DNA from: JANNVK01 sp031430435
GTDB lineage: Bacteria > Acidobacteriota > Blastocatellia > Pyrinomonadales > Pyrinomonadaceae
DNA: 64,000 nucleotides
Assembly (NCBI GenBank): GCA_031430435.1
Contig: JANPBM010000090.1
Coordinates: forward strand, 1-64,000
Reading direction: 5' to 3'
Both the position numbers and the translations under genes were made by a program. The notes under the pieces are model-generated. The model had not been told where the DNA came from and ran no database searches. It was given only the letters and a program-made list of their open reading frames with translations. Below, one piece after another: positions 43,723 to 51,989 of this stretch. The stretch's first letter is position 1, and each line of letters opens with the position of its first letter.

Positions 43723-44113
43723 TTCCAAATTAAAAAAACAACGCGGATTTTCGCTGCTCGAATTGATGATTGTCATGTTTATTATGATTATCCTGATTTC
43801 GGTCGCTCTGCCCGCATATCAAGGCACAATCCAACACGCCCGCGAAACGGTTTTGAAAGATAATTTGTTTCAAATGCGGAAATTGATTGACCAATACACC
43901 GCCGACAAAGGTAAAATGCCCGCGAGTCTCGAAGATTTGAAAAAAGATAATTATCTCCGTGATGTTCCGGTCGATCCGATTACAAACGATGCAAAATGGG
44001 ACGAAATTCAAGGCGAAGACCCGAATAAAAAAGACGGCGGACAAGGTTTGAAAGACGTTAAATCACTCGCCGACGGCGAAGATTCCGACGGGAAATCGTT
44101 CAAAGAATACTAG
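43712..44113 (+). CDS. Type II secretion pseudopilin GspG-like
   Basis: 133 residues from a GTG. KQRG-FSLLELMIVM is a textbook prepilin peptidase site with Phe +1 and Glu +5. The body, LKDNLFQMRKLIDQYTADKG, PASLEDLKKDNYLRDVPVDPIT, is GspG-type and close to the canonical size. It overlaps the preceding gene by 11 bp, indicating translational coupling. With the secretin and PilM-like genes it forms a partial secretion or pilus cluster; ATPase and inner-membrane platform genes are not in the window. Confidence 0.92.
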   Translation: MIGNSKLKKQRGFSLLELMIVMFIMIILISVALPAYQGTIQHARETVLKDNLFQMRKLIDQYTADKGKMPASLEDLKKDNYLRDVPVDPITNDAKWDEIQGEDPNKKDGGQGLKDVKSLADGEDSDGKSFKEY

Positions 44114-44141
44114 ATAAAGGCAAAAGTAAAAAGCCGAAATA

Positions 44142-44175
44142 ACTTTTCACTTTTCACTTTTCACTTTTCACTTTT
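44142..44175 (+). repeat. Heptanucleotide repeat just before the PilM-like start codon
   Basis: ACTTTTC is repeated four times and followed by ACTTTTG, ending 6 bp before the ATG at 44182, where a ribosome site would normally be. The preceding 44119-44141 has degenerate 7-nt periodicity of the complementary AAAAGNN type. Confidence 0.9.
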
Positions 44176-44181
44176 GTAAAT

Positions 44182-45093
44182 ATGTTTAGTCCAAGTTACC
44201 CGAAAACAGCCGTCGGCATCGAATACGGAAGCGTTACAGCCTTAAGTTTGAGCAAACAAGGCAGACGCGGTTTTGCCGTCAAACAAGCGGCAAGTGTGGC
44301 AATTCCGGCAAATGTGCTTCGTCCGAGCTTTGCGGAAACCAATATTTCGGACTCAAACGAAATGATCGTTTCGCTAAACGAAGCCGTCGCCGAAGCAGGT
44401 TTGAAACGTCAAAAACGGTGGTCAATTTCCTTGCCGAGCAATACCGCGCGAGCCGCGATTTTGACGCTCGACACAAAACCCAAGTCAAAACAAGAGCTGA
44501 ACGATGTCATAAATTGGAAATCCGAACGCTCTTTCGGTGCCTCGTCAAACGAATTACGAGTTTCTTTGCAGCCTTTGACAGACGACAAAGACGGTAAATC
44601 GCGTTATTTTGCGAGTGCGGTCAAACTGTCGGTTTTAGACGAATACGAAACTTTGTTTGAAGCGTTGAATTGGAAAGTCGGCTTAGTTCTGCCGCGACAT
44701 ATTTCCGAATCAAAATGGCTGCTTGAAACCGAAAAACAATCCGACACATTGCTCATAAGTTCACAAAACGAAGGCTTTAACGCAATTTTGATGCATCACG
44801 CGCAACCGACCGTCATTCGTTCGGTAACGTGCAACGACGGCGAAAAAGACGATGAAATCTTTCGGCTGTTGATGTTTTACCGCGACCGATTCAGCGATAA
44901 TTTGTTGGAAAAAATACTCGTCATCGGCGAAAATTTCAACGTTTCGCGGCTTAAGGAAATAGCGGGCGAAGCACTCGGAAAAACCTTGCAAATTTTGCGT
45001 CCCGAAGATGTCGGTTTGAGTATTCCGTCAAGTAATTTGAGTTTCAACGAAATCGCCGCGCCTGCGGGTTTGGCAAGTTTGGCGTGGGCATAA
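44182..45093 (+). CDS. PilM-like actin-fold pilus assembly protein
   Basis: 303 residues. AVGIEYGSVTALSLSKQGRRG is the first phosphate-binding strand of the PilM/FtsA-like ATPase fold, and FNAILMHHAQPTVIRSVTCN and KILVIGENFNVSRLKEIAGEAL continue it. PilM is a cytoplasmic ring component of type IV pilus and related machines, holding inner-membrane partners. The gene follows the secretin-pseudopilin operon after 68 bp and a 7-bp repeat; PilN/O partners are not downstream. It is about 40 residues shorter than typical PilM. Confidence 0.75.
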   Translation: MFSPSYPKTAVGIEYGSVTALSLSKQGRRGFAVKQAASVAIPANVLRPSFAETNISDSNEMIVSLNEAVAEAGLKRQKRWSISLPSNTARAAILTLDTKPKSKQELNDVINWKSERSFGASSNELRVSLQPLTDDKDGKSRYFASAVKLSVLDEYETLFEALNWKVGLVLPRHISESKWLLETEKQSDTLLISSQNEGFNAILMHHAQPTVIRSVTCNDGEKDDEIFRLLMFYRDRFSDNLLEKILVIGENFNVSRLKEIAGEALGKTLQILRPEDVGLSIPSSNLSFNEIAAPAGLASLAWA

Positions 45094-45138
45094 AATAAAA
45101 CTTTTCGTATGTAAAGTTTTGCAAATTAAAGTTAAAAT

Positions 45139-45180
45139 GATGCTTTGAATCCAACTAAACTTGGTTTCAGAGCATCTTTT
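45139..45180 (+). terminator. Terminator-like hairpin close to a start codon
   Basis: GATGCTTTGAATCCAA pairs with TTGGTTTCAGAGCATC (two mismatches or wobbles), followed by TTTTATATAGTT and the ATG at 45189. It can end the PilM-like transcript, but leaves only 8 bp before the next start. Confidence 0.82.
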
Positions 45181-45188
45181 ATATAGTT

Positions 45189-46241
45189 ATGAAAAAATAT
45201 TTATTATTATCGATTATTTTACTTTCGTTCGGTTCTTTGTTCGCCCAAGACAAACCTTTGACGCAAGCCGAATATGTGAAAATGCTATATGCGGTGCAGA
45301 AAATGCCGACGAAAAAGCAAGATTTAATCGATACTGTTCGTAAACGCGGAATCGGTTTTGTGTTAACCGACGGCTTAAAAGGTTTGACGCGAAGCAAAAC
45401 CGGTAATGATATTGAACTTGTCAAAACGCTCGAAGAATCTGATCGCCGCCGCCAAAACCCGAACGACGCGAAACTTCCCGATGCCAAAGAATCGTCGGAA
45501 ATACTTGAAAAAACTCGTCAAAATACGCTTCTGGCAATCGAAGAAATGCCCGATTTTGTTGCCAAACAACTAATCGGACGCAGCGTCAGTTATGCCGGCA
45601 CAACAAACTTTAAACCGCTTGACCAATTAGTTATTGCCGTCAGTTTCAGCACCGAAAAAGGTGAACAATATCGAGTTTTGACGCAAAACGGAGTTTCTCT
45701 GAAATCGGAAACGGGCAGTAATTACAGTGGTTTAGACGGTGCAACAACGGGCGGAGAGTTTGTCGAAGATTTACAACGCATATTCAAACCCGAAAGCAAA
45801 ACAAAATTTAATTTGATTGATACAAGCCTTTTACGCGGTCGCAAAACCATCGTTTACGAGTACCAAATTTTGATTGAAAACAACAAAAACGACAGTGTCG
45901 GGTTAAAAGGCGCAAACGCTTCGTCCGTACCGATCGGTCGAATCGGAAAAATCTATATTGACCGCGAACTTAGTCGGGTTCTGCGAACAGAGTTTTCGGC
46001 AACCGACCTTCCTTCAAATTACCAAATCAAAAAATTCGAGAGTTCAACCGATTACGATTGGGCGGAAATCGGCGGCGAAAAATATCTTTTACCGTTGAAA
46101 TCCGACGCGCGTTTTACGGCTTCGGGCGACGGTAATTTATATCAATCAAAAAACTTTATCCGCTTCAAAAATTATCAAAAATTCGGCACCGAAGTTAAAG
46201 TTTTGGATGACGACGTGGTCGAAGAACCCAAGCAACCGTAA
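45189..46241 (+). CDS. Periplasmic LolA-like hypothetical protein
   Basis: 350 residues with a signal peptide (cleavage near LFA-QD, residue 20). A helical N-terminal part (20-115) precedes a beta-rich domain (about 130-345) with GRIGKIYIDRELSRVLRTEF, QIKKFESSTDYDW and YLLPLKSDARFTAS, a LolA/LppX-like curved sheet. The C-terminal VKVLDDDVVEE matches the end of the 19949 protein, so the two are distant relatives. No Shine-Dalgarno sequence. Ligand unknown. Confidence 0.68.
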   Translation: MKKYLLLSIILLSFGSLFAQDKPLTQAEYVKMLYAVQKMPTKKQDLIDTVRKRGIGFVLTDGLKGLTRSKTGNDIELVKTLEESDRRRQNPNDAKLPDAKESSEILEKTRQNTLLAIEEMPDFVAKQLIGRSVSYAGTTNFKPLDQLVIAVSFSTEKGEQYRVLTQNGVSLKSETGSNYSGLDGATTGGEFVEDLQRIFKPESKTKFNLIDTSLLRGRKTIVYEYQILIENNKNDSVGLKGANASSVPIGRIGKIYIDRELSRVLRTEFSATDLPSNYQIKKFESSTDYDWAEIGGEKYLLPLKSDARFTASGDGNLYQSKNFIRFKNYQKFGTEVKVLDDDVVEEPKQP

Positions 46242-46291
46242 CCAATTCTTTACTTTTGCCTTTTCACTTTTTACTTTTTACCCGAAAATGT

Positions 46292-46319
46292 TTGCCTTTT
46301 TTTGAAAAAAGCGTAAAAT
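46292..46319 (+). promoter_or_regulatory. Probable promoter of the IscA/ErpA-like gene
   Basis: TTGCCT and TAAAAT are separated by 16 bp. A small ATTCG/CGAAT hairpin with a T-rich tail and then AGGAGAA follow before the ATG at 46382. Confidence 0.45.
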
Positions 46320-46381
46320 TGAAAAATAAGTAAAGATTCGTTTTTACGAATTTAATTTTTTATTTTCAGGAGAATAATTAA

Positions 46382-46738
46382 ATGACAATAGCAGCAGCAC
46401 CAACAATCGAAATGGATGTAACGCCGTCGGCGATTGCAGAAATCAAAACTTTTTTGTCGAGCGAAGACGATTTACCGGAAACAGCCGGACTTCGCGTGCG
46501 GGTGGTTCCGGGCGGTTGCTCGGGATTTCAATACAGCTTAAATATCGAAGAAGAGTCGAAAACAGGCGATTTTATTTTGGATAAAGGCGGCGTGAAACTT
46601 TTTGTTGATATGTTTTCAGCCCAATATCTGAACGGTATTACGGTCGATCACACTTCAAATATGATGGGTTCGGGCTTTACGTTTGAAAATCCGAATGCGA
46701 CCGGCGGTTGCGGTTGCGGAACTTCGTTTTCAGCCTGA
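46382..46738 (+). CDS. erpA: Iron-sulfur cluster carrier (ErpA/IscA family)
   Basis: 118 residues, full length. Three conserved cysteines are present: Cys46 (GGCSGFQY) and Cys110 and Cys112 (GGCGCGTSF). A-type carriers bind 2Fe-2S or 4Fe-4S clusters and deliver them to target enzymes. The 12-residue N-terminal extension is Ala-rich. AGGAGAA precedes the ATG. It is a single-gene unit with a terminator behind it. ErpA rather than IscA is chosen on overall resemblance only. Confidence 0.92.
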   Translation: MTIAAAPTIEMDVTPSAIAEIKTFLSSEDDLPETAGLRVRVVPGGCSGFQYSLNIEEESKTGDFILDKGGVKLFVDMFSAQYLNGITVDHTSNMMGSGFTFENPNATGGCGCGTSFSA

Positions 46739-46760
46739 TAATCGATTTTAGATTACAAAT

Positions 46761-46792
46761 AAAAAGTTGCGATTTAACCCGCAACTTTTTTT
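46761..46792. terminator. Bidirectional terminator
   Basis: AAAAAGTTGCG pairs with CGCAACTTTTT, with a T-run, between convergent genes. Confidence 0.9.
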
Positions 46793-46827
46793 ATTTCCTT
46801 AATTTCCCGCTTTCAATTTTATATTTT

Positions 46828-48252
46828 TCAAGGATTCAGTAAAACATAAAGTCTGTCAGCCCAATCGGATTTATTGTTCTTGAGAATTTCATATTGCATC
46901 TCGGCTAGTTCGCGGTCGCCTGTTTTCAGATATGCGCGACCGAGATTGTAACGGATTTTATCCATATTCGGATTGAGCGAAATTGCGTTGTTAAATTCGT
47001 TGATACTTTCGCTTTCTTTGCCTAGTTCGAGCAAACATTCGCCCAAATAATTATAGGTTTTAGCTTCGGGTTTATAGGTTTTCAGTTGGTCAAACCAAAC
47101 GAACGCATCATTGAAACGCTTTTGTTTGAAATAAGCCGTGCCGAGTTTTTCCATCGCTCTGGCGTGGTCGGGTTTGATGGCGACCGCCCGTTTATACGCA
47201 AGAATTTCTTCGTCGTTCCGTCCCAATTTGTTTAAACTGAGTCCGAGCGCGTATTGAGTTTCAGCGTTTGTTTCGTCGTTTTTGGCGGCTTGTTTGTATG
47301 CGTCCACGGCATCTTTGAACTGCCCTAAAGCAAAACTCGAAGCCCCGATATTGACGTATGTTTCTGCCCAAGTCGGTCGGAGTTTGGCGGCTTGACGCGA
47401 TGATTTCAAAGAGTCTTGGTGTCGCGCCAGCATTCCGTAACAAAATCCGGCTTGATACCAAGATTCGGCGTAATTCGGGTCGATTTCCGTTGCTTTTTCA
47501 AAAAACGGCAACGCTTTTGTGTAATCGTCCCGCGACAACATCCGCAAACCCTGCGAGTAAAAATTCTCTGCGGACTTACGCTTGTTTTTTTGACTTTCGG
47601 AATTCAGCGAAGAAAAACTTTGTAATTCGGTGATTTTGAGTTGCGAAATTCGCTCGCTCGGAACGGCAAAATTTAAGCTTTGCCCTTCGGCGGCTTGCAA
47701 CGTTGCCACACCGATTACTTGCCCGCGCATATTTACAACGGGCGAACCGCTCGATCCGGGCGAAATCGGAGCGGTGATTTGAATAATTCGTCCGTAACCC
47801 GAAATATCACGGACAGCCGACACAATTCCGTTGGAAACCGAGCCTTCCAAACCGTACGGATTTCCGATAACCACGATTGATTCGCCTTCCTGCGGAACGA
47901 GTTTTTCAATCGGCAAAGGAATCGCAAACGCTTGCGGAATTTCGACTTGGAGCAACGCGAGATCTCCTTCGCCGTCAACCGCCAAGACACCTTTGACCGT
48001 AAATTTCTTGCCGTCAATCAAATGAACTTCAACGCGACTTGATTTTTCAATGACGTGGCGATTCGTAATTACGCGATCTTTTGAAATAAAAAATCCGCTT
48101 CCGCGCGATAACGTTTGGTCTTTTGCATCAAAAGTTTCGATTGCCACCGCCGAAGGTTTGATACGTTTTACGAGTTCGGGCAAAGTTTCCTGTGCGAACG
48201 CAGAAACGACGAACAGTAAAGAAATTAAAATTGTAAAAACTCGTATTTTCAT
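46828..48252 (-). CDS. Secreted trypsin-like serine protease with TPR tail
   Basis: 474 residues with a signal peptide (cleavage near AFA-QE, residue 20). The trypsin-like domain (about 25-200) has the HtrA-type triad His66 (TNRHVI), Asp97 (GDLAL) and Ser168 (GSSGSP). No PDZ domain follows; instead residues about 215-474 are TPR repeats (YAESWYQAGFCYGMLARHQ and so on). Replacing PDZ with TPR suggests that substrates or partners are recruited through helical repeats. Periplasmic quality control or signalling is inferred. Confidence 0.9.
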   Translation of the reverse strand: MKIRVFTILISLLFVVSAFAQETLPELVKRIKPSAVAIETFDAKDQTLSRGSGFFISKDRVITNRHVIEKSSRVEVHLIDGKKFTVKGVLAVDGEGDLALLQVEIPQAFAIPLPIEKLVPQEGESIVVIGNPYGLEGSVSNGIVSAVRDISGYGRIIQITAPISPGSSGSPVVNMRGQVIGVATLQAAEGQSLNFAVPSERISQLKITELQSFSSLNSESQKNKRKSAENFYSQGLRMLSRDDYTKALPFFEKATEIDPNYAESWYQAGFCYGMLARHQDSLKSSRQAAKLRPTWAETYVNIGASSFALGQFKDAVDAYKQAAKNDETNAETQYALGLSLNKLGRNDEEILAYKRAVAIKPDHARAMEKLGTAYFKQKRFNDAFVWFDQLKTYKPEAKTYNYLGECLLELGKESESINEFNNAISLNPNMDKIRYNLGRAYLKTGDRELAEMQYEILKNNKSDWADRLYVLLNP

Positions 48253-48412
48253 TATTTAACGTTGTAATTATAAGGTCTTTCCGGTTTTTGAGCAAAACAA
48301 AACGGCTTTGCATTCAAAATTCATACCGGATAGATGAATTTTTTGAACAAAACCGTTGTAAAGTTTTTTGAACTAAAAGTTTTTAACTGGTGACACAAAA
48401 GAAAAGTGCCGA

Positions 48413-49279
48413 TTATTTTTTAGTATGCCCGTTTACAAAATCGACGACTTGATTAAAATTTGTGCCGTAAAGTTCGGCAGGAAAGCGTTGGCGAACTCGT
48501 TCGTCTGCAAAGGCAAGCCCGCCGATGATTATCGGAGTTTTGAGTTTAGCGACTTTTTGGCGAAACTCTTGGAAATCTCTCGCAGTTCGTTCAATGTCGG
48601 TCATGGTCGTGGCAGAGATGCAAATCATATCCGGCAAATGGTGCAAAATTTCATCGCTGACTGAATAAAGCGGCGTGTTTGCTCCGAAGTTTATTACTTC
48701 CCAACCAAGGTTTTCAAACGTCAGTTTTGCCAAATAAGAAGAAAGTTCGTGGAAATCACCTTCAATTCCGCAACACATCATCAAACCTTTCCGCTCTTTT
48801 GCGACAGGTAAAACAGTGCGTAACTTGTACATCGCGTTCATTATTGTTCGAGTCGCAAGATGTTCTTGGGCAACGGTTAATTCGCCGATGTACCACAATT
48901 CGCCGACTTGTCGCATCGCCGGAGCAACCAGATTATCAAAGATTTGAGCCGGAGAAATTCCGCCTAAATACGCGGAAATTACCAAGTTGGCGGCTTCTTC
49001 TTCGCATCCTGCCACGAGTGAATGAAAAAGCAGGCAATCGGAATGGTTTTTATTGTCGCGGCGGCGAGTGGCGACACTTAAAACAGATTGGTCGCCGTGC
49101 GACACTTTGACACCCAAATTTTGTTCACTCTGAAATCGACAAACCTCGTCAACTCGAAATCGCCGATGTCCGCCGTTTGTGCGTTCAGACAAAATTAAGC
49201 CCGATTCTTCCCAACGTTTTACTGTTGCGTCGCTTACACGACACAATCGAGCAACCTCTTTTGTGGTTAAAGTTTTCAT
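48413..49279 (-). CDS. MerR/B12-binding regulator, CarH-like
   Basis: 288 residues from the ATG at 49279 (a TTG lies one codon upstream). An N-terminal MerR-type helix-turn-helix (LTTKEVARLCRVSDATVKRWEESG, in part) precedes a B12-binding module. The helical cap has Trp129 and Glu139-His140 in the Wx9EH arrangement known from CarH/LitR light sensors. The Rossmann half has GDFHELS with His177 as the likely lower cobalt ligand, and FGANTPLYSV. CarH proteins with adenosyl-B12 repress genes in the dark and release DNA in light. Light or B12 sensing is inferred. Confidence 0.85.
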   Translation of the reverse strand: MKTLTTKEVARLCRVSDATVKRWEESGLILSERTNGGHRRFRVDEVCRFQSEQNLGVKVSHGDQSVLSVATRRRDNKNHSDCLLFHSLVAGCEEEAANLVISAYLGGISPAQIFDNLVAPAMRQVGELWYIGELTVAQEHLATRTIMNAMYKLRTVLPVAKERKGLMMCCGIEGDFHELSSYLAKLTFENLGWEVINFGANTPLYSVSDEILHHLPDMICISATTMTDIERTARDFQEFRQKVAKLKTPIIIGGLAFADERVRQRFPAELYGTNFNQVVDFVNGHTKK

Positions 49280-49404
49280 CAATTTTGCAAATATAAAAAA
49301 GACTGATAAGGTTCGTAACTAGATCTAATCTTACACAAATCGCACAAATCGCACAAGTGGTTAAGCGCTATTTTACGAATTTCTCAAGTAAATAACATAA
49401 AGAC

Positions 49405-49433
49405 TTGACAATAAAGTTTTTGTTTTGTATTCT
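49405..49433 (+). promoter_or_regulatory. Sigma-70 promoter
   Basis: TTGACA (consensus -35) and TATTCT are separated by exactly 17 bp, reading toward the membrane-protein gene at 49651 and away from the CarH-like gene. Confidence 0.65.
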
Positions 49434-49608
49434 AAAACCGCTCAAACCGTTCATCTGTGTTTGAGTAAAATTTTGGTTCCGATCAATTACATTGTTCGGG
49501 AAAACGGTCGGACGAGCAAGGGGAAGAGTACAAAAGCGAAAAGTAGAAAGTGAAAAGGCAAAAGTTTACCGAAACTTCGAGCGATTGTCATAACGAACAA
49601 GCAAGGGT

Positions 49609-49650
49609 GAAGTCGTTGTCGGGAAACCGACAGCGGCTTCTTATTTTTTT
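49609..49650 (+). terminator. Terminator-like hairpin in a leader, ending at a start codon
   Basis: GAAGTCGTTGTCGG and CCGACAGCGGCTTC form a 14-bp stem (two G-U pairs) around GAAA, followed by TTATTTTTTT and directly the ATG at 49651. No gene lies upstream on this strand, so it cannot be the end of another transcript; attenuation of the downstream gene is the natural reading. Confidence 0.85.
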
Positions 49651-50088
49651 ATGAACAAACTTATTTTACTTGCAAATTTTGCTTCAACGCTTTATATGAC
49701 GGGCGTTATTTGGCTGATTCAACTCGTCCAATATCCGTTTTTCAGCAAAATCGGAGCAGGGAGTTTTGCCGAATATCACGCCGCCCACACAATTTGGATT
49801 ACGCCCGTTGTTGCTCCGTGGATGATTCTCGAACTTGTTACGTCGTTCTTTATAATCGTTTATCCGCCAACCGAAATCGACGCAAAATTGCTGTATGTCG
49901 GTTTGATTTTAACCTTGATTGTGTGGGCTTCAACTTTTTTTCTGCAAGTTCCGATGCACGAAAAACTCGGCGGCGGTTTTGATGCAAACGCTCACACATT
50001 TTTAGTTAATTCAAATTGGGTTCGGACAATCGCGTGGAGTTTGCGAAGTCTTTTGGTTGGTTGGTTTGTTTGGAAATCAATGCGTTGA
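49651..50088 (+). CDS. Four-helix membrane protein of unknown function
   Basis: 145 residues with four hydrophobic helices (about 3-23, 50-72, 78-99 and 122-142). His and Tyr residues near helix ends (YHAAHTIW, PMHEKLG) might bind metal or heme, but no family is firmly recognised; DUF1772-like proteins share the topology. It is divergent from the CarH-like gene and is expressed from a promoter with a hairpin-bearing leader. It has no ribosome site. Confidence 0.7.
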   Translation: MNKLILLANFASTLYMTGVIWLIQLVQYPFFSKIGAGSFAEYHAAHTIWITPVVAPWMILELVTSFFIIVYPPTEIDAKLLYVGLILTLIVWASTFFLQVPMHEKLGGGFDANAHTFLVNSNWVRTIAWSLRSLLVGWFVWKSMR

Positions 50089-50125
50089 TTAGAAAACTTA
50101 TTAAAATAGCGTTACAATTTAATCA

Positions 50126-50563
50126 ATGAAAGTAGCAATCGGAGCAGACCACGCAGGTTTTGACGAAAAAGAAAAAACTAAATTATTACTCGACGAATTA
50201 GGCATCGAATTTGAAGATTTCGGCACATATTCGCTTGATTCGGTTGATTATCCGGAATTTGCCCGAAAAGTCGGTGAAGCCGTTGCAGACGGTAAATTCG
50301 ATGACGGCATATTGTTTTGCGGCTCCGGCATCGGTATTTCAATTGCGGCAAATAAAGTCCGCGGAATCCGTTGCGCATTGGTTTGGAACGAAGAAACCGC
50401 AACACTTGCCCGCCAACACAACAACGCCAACATCATCGCCATCGGTGCCAAAACAACGCCGTCCGGCACGATTCCAAACATCATCAAAGCGTGGTTCAAC
50501 GCCGAATTTGCCGGCGGACGACACCAAACTCGAATTACTAAAATCAGCGAAATGGAGCGATAA
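50126..50563 (+). CDS. rpiB: Ribose-5-phosphate isomerase B
   Basis: 145 residues, full length. VAIGADHAGFDEKE at the start, VDYPEFARKVGEAVADGKFDDGILFCGSGIGISIAANK (in segments) and RCALVWNEETATLARQHNNANIIAIG are the signature blocks of RpiB/LacAB. The Cys in LFCGSGIG acts as the catalytic base. It interconverts ribose 5-phosphate and ribulose 5-phosphate in the cytoplasm. Confidence 0.95.
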   Translation: MKVAIGADHAGFDEKEKTKLLLDELGIEFEDFGTYSLDSVDYPEFARKVGEAVADGKFDDGILFCGSGIGISIAANKVRGIRCALVWNEETATLARQHNNANIIAIGAKTTPSGTIPNIIKAWFNAEFAGGRHQTRITKISEMER

Positions 50564-50707
50564 AAACGCAACGAGGGGTTTTGTCAAAACATAAAGTCCC
50601 GAAAGTTTGCGAAATCAGCGGCATTTGCCGGTTTTTTCACGGTTGACAAACAAAAGCATTTCCCTTATGATTTTTCTCAAATTGCAGTAAACATAAGGAC
50701 TCCCGAA

Positions 50708-51037
50708 ATGGATAAGCGAATCTCAACCATTGTCGAAAAAGTTTCTTCAAATTTCCAAGAATGTTGGAAAATTGATGAGCTTGCCGGTATCGTGAATCTT
50801 TCAAACTCACAATTCGAGGAATTATTTAAGCGAGAAAAACAGCTTTCGCCGATTCAATTTGTCAAACATCTGCGTTTTGAAAAGGCGAAAAGCCTGCTTG
50901 AAACAACCTTTCTCAATGTCAAAGAAATTAGTTTTGCGGTCGGGATAAATGACCAAAGCCATTTTGTCCGCGATTTCAAACTGAAATACGGATTGACTCC
51001 AACCGAATATCGCAAAAGTTTTGACCCGAAAACCTAA
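50708..51037 (+). CDS. AraC-type DNA-binding domain protein
   Basis: 109 residues consisting only of the two-helix-turn-helix AraC domain: WKIDELAGIVNLSNSQFEELFKREKQLSPIQFVKHLRFEKAKSLL (in segments), VKEISFAVGINDQSHFVRDFKLKYGLTPTEYRK. No ligand-binding domain is attached, as in SoxS/MarA-type regulators, so its control is through expression. Three phased 20-bp repeats start 3 bp after its stop and are a good candidate binding site. ACATAAGGACT precedes the start. Confidence 0.9.
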   Translation: MDKRISTIVEKVSSNFQECWKIDELAGIVNLSNSQFEELFKREKQLSPIQFVKHLRFEKAKSLLETTFLNVKEISFAVGINDQSHFVRDFKLKYGLTPTEYRKSFDPKT

Positions 51038-51040
51038 ATC

Positions 51041-51100
51041 CGCCAACGAATCGGAAGAATCGCCAATAAATCGGAGTTTTCGCCAATAGAAAAGTGTTGA
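51041..51100 (+). promoter_or_regulatory. Three phased 20-bp repeats upstream of a -35 box
   Basis: CGCCAA followed by an ATCGGA-like block occurs at 51041 and 51061, and CGCCAATAG at 51081, exactly 20 bp apart. TTGACT (51097-51102) follows and could be a -35 box for the gene at 51297. Spacing near two helical turns suits tandem binding of an AraC-type activator. Confidence 0.6.
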
Positions 51101-51296
51101 CTTGGTTTAGCGTAAGTTACTAGACTCTTAAATAACGACAAAATAAGGCTGCTTTTAAGAATTAATTCATTCGCAGTTTATTCATATTTTTTTGTAAAAA
51201 CAGTAAGTTTATTAAACCGGGCAATTGTTGTGAAACGATGCGATGACAATTTATCCCCCTTTTACTACGCATCCTTAAATTTATAAGGAGATTATT

Positions 51297-51644
51297 ATGG
51301 CAAGCGCTGTTGGTACTTGGAACTTAACCACAGATTGGGGCTGCGCCGGCAGCATTACCGGTTCATTCAGTCAGACTTTTAATGCAAACGGAACTTGGAG
51401 TTCGACACCTTTCGTCCATAGCGGAAGGTGGTTTCAAGGTGAAGGGTTGGTTATATGGGTTTTTAACGACACTCCGAATTTAGTCTATTCGGCAGACCTT
51501 TCGGGAAGTTGGATGTCGGGAATCCAAGGATATACTACCGCCGGAGGAATCAAAGGATGTTTTGGCGGTCGCCGAGCCGGAGTTTCGTTGGCTGCAACTA
51601 AGGCAATGGAAAAAGGATCGCATGATCCGACACTTGGTAAGTAA
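51297..51644 (+). CDS. Small beta-rich hypothetical protein
   Basis: 115 residues, no signal peptide. VGTWNLTTDWGCAGSITGSFSQTFNANGTW (in segments) has the alternating strand pattern of small lipocalin-like or avidin-like barrels. Two Cys (17 and 89) might bond if exported. The C-terminus is basic and helical. AAGGAGATT is an excellent ribosome site, and a strong terminator follows, so it is an independent and perhaps highly expressed gene. Confidence 0.7.
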   Translation: MASAVGTWNLTTDWGCAGSITGSFSQTFNANGTWSSTPFVHSGRWFQGEGLVIWVFNDTPNLVYSADLSGSWMSGIQGYTTAGGIKGCFGGRRAGVSLAATKAMEKGSHDPTLGK

Positions 51645-51665
51645 ATCTACCTTGAGTTAAAATCA

Positions 51666-51708
51666 AAAAAAAAGACTTTCGCCTGAATATCAAGCGAAAG
51701 TCTTTTTT
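51666..51708. terminator. Strong bidirectional terminator
   Basis: AAAAAGACTTTCGC pairs with GCGAAAGTCTTTTT around an 11-nt loop, between convergent genes. Confidence 0.93.
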
Positions 51709-51731
51709 GTTATTATTGCTAAAAGATAAAT

Positions 51732-51989
51732 CTAGTGAACTGTCATCGAATTATGGATTGAATCGCCGCTTGGAACAATGGTTGAGCGATACATTCCGTA
51801 ATCCATTTTTTGATTTTTACCGTTAAAAGCGTAAATATCAAATCCGTAAGCATCCAAACAATCTGCCAACTCTGACGAACTGTCGAGAAAAACTGCTTCG
51901 TTGTAGCCGAAATCGGCACGAATCGAGAGTAATCTTTCAATCACCTCAATCGGCGCGAAACAACTGATCGGGTCTTTATACGTTGCCAC
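51732..51989 (-). CDS. Small hypothetical protein
   Basis: 85 residues from a GTG at 51989, chosen because GGGGGAA lies about nine bases upstream; a longer reading from 52064 has an unconvincing N-terminus. Acidic, mixed alpha/beta, no signal peptide: APIEVIERLLSIRADFGYNEAVFLDSSSELADCLDAYGF in segments. No family recognised. Confidence 0.55.
   Translation of the reverse strand: MATYKDPISCFAPIEVIERLLSIRADFGYNEAVFLDSSSELADCLDAYGFDIYAFNGKNQKMDYGMYRSTIVPSGDSIHNSMTVH

Larger units (their letters stand above)
49280..49650 (+). other. 370-bp divergent gap with long leader
   Basis: No gene. It holds a tandem ACAAATCGC repeat (about 49334-49354, possible operator or repeat debris), a sigma-70 promoter (listed separately), an A/G-rich 7-nt periodic tract near 49535-49570, two related blocks GAGCAAGGGGAAG (near 49513) and AAGCAAGGGTGAAG (near 49598), and a terminator-like hairpin touching the ATG. 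The leader would be about 210 nt. Confidence 0.6.

Noticed and set aside
49500..49650. T-box riboswitch
   Set aside because: AGGGTG before the terminator-like stem recalls the T-box core, but the required UGGN bulge that pairs with the tRNA end is absent (TGAA instead) and no specifier stem is convincing. The gene is not an amino-acid gene.
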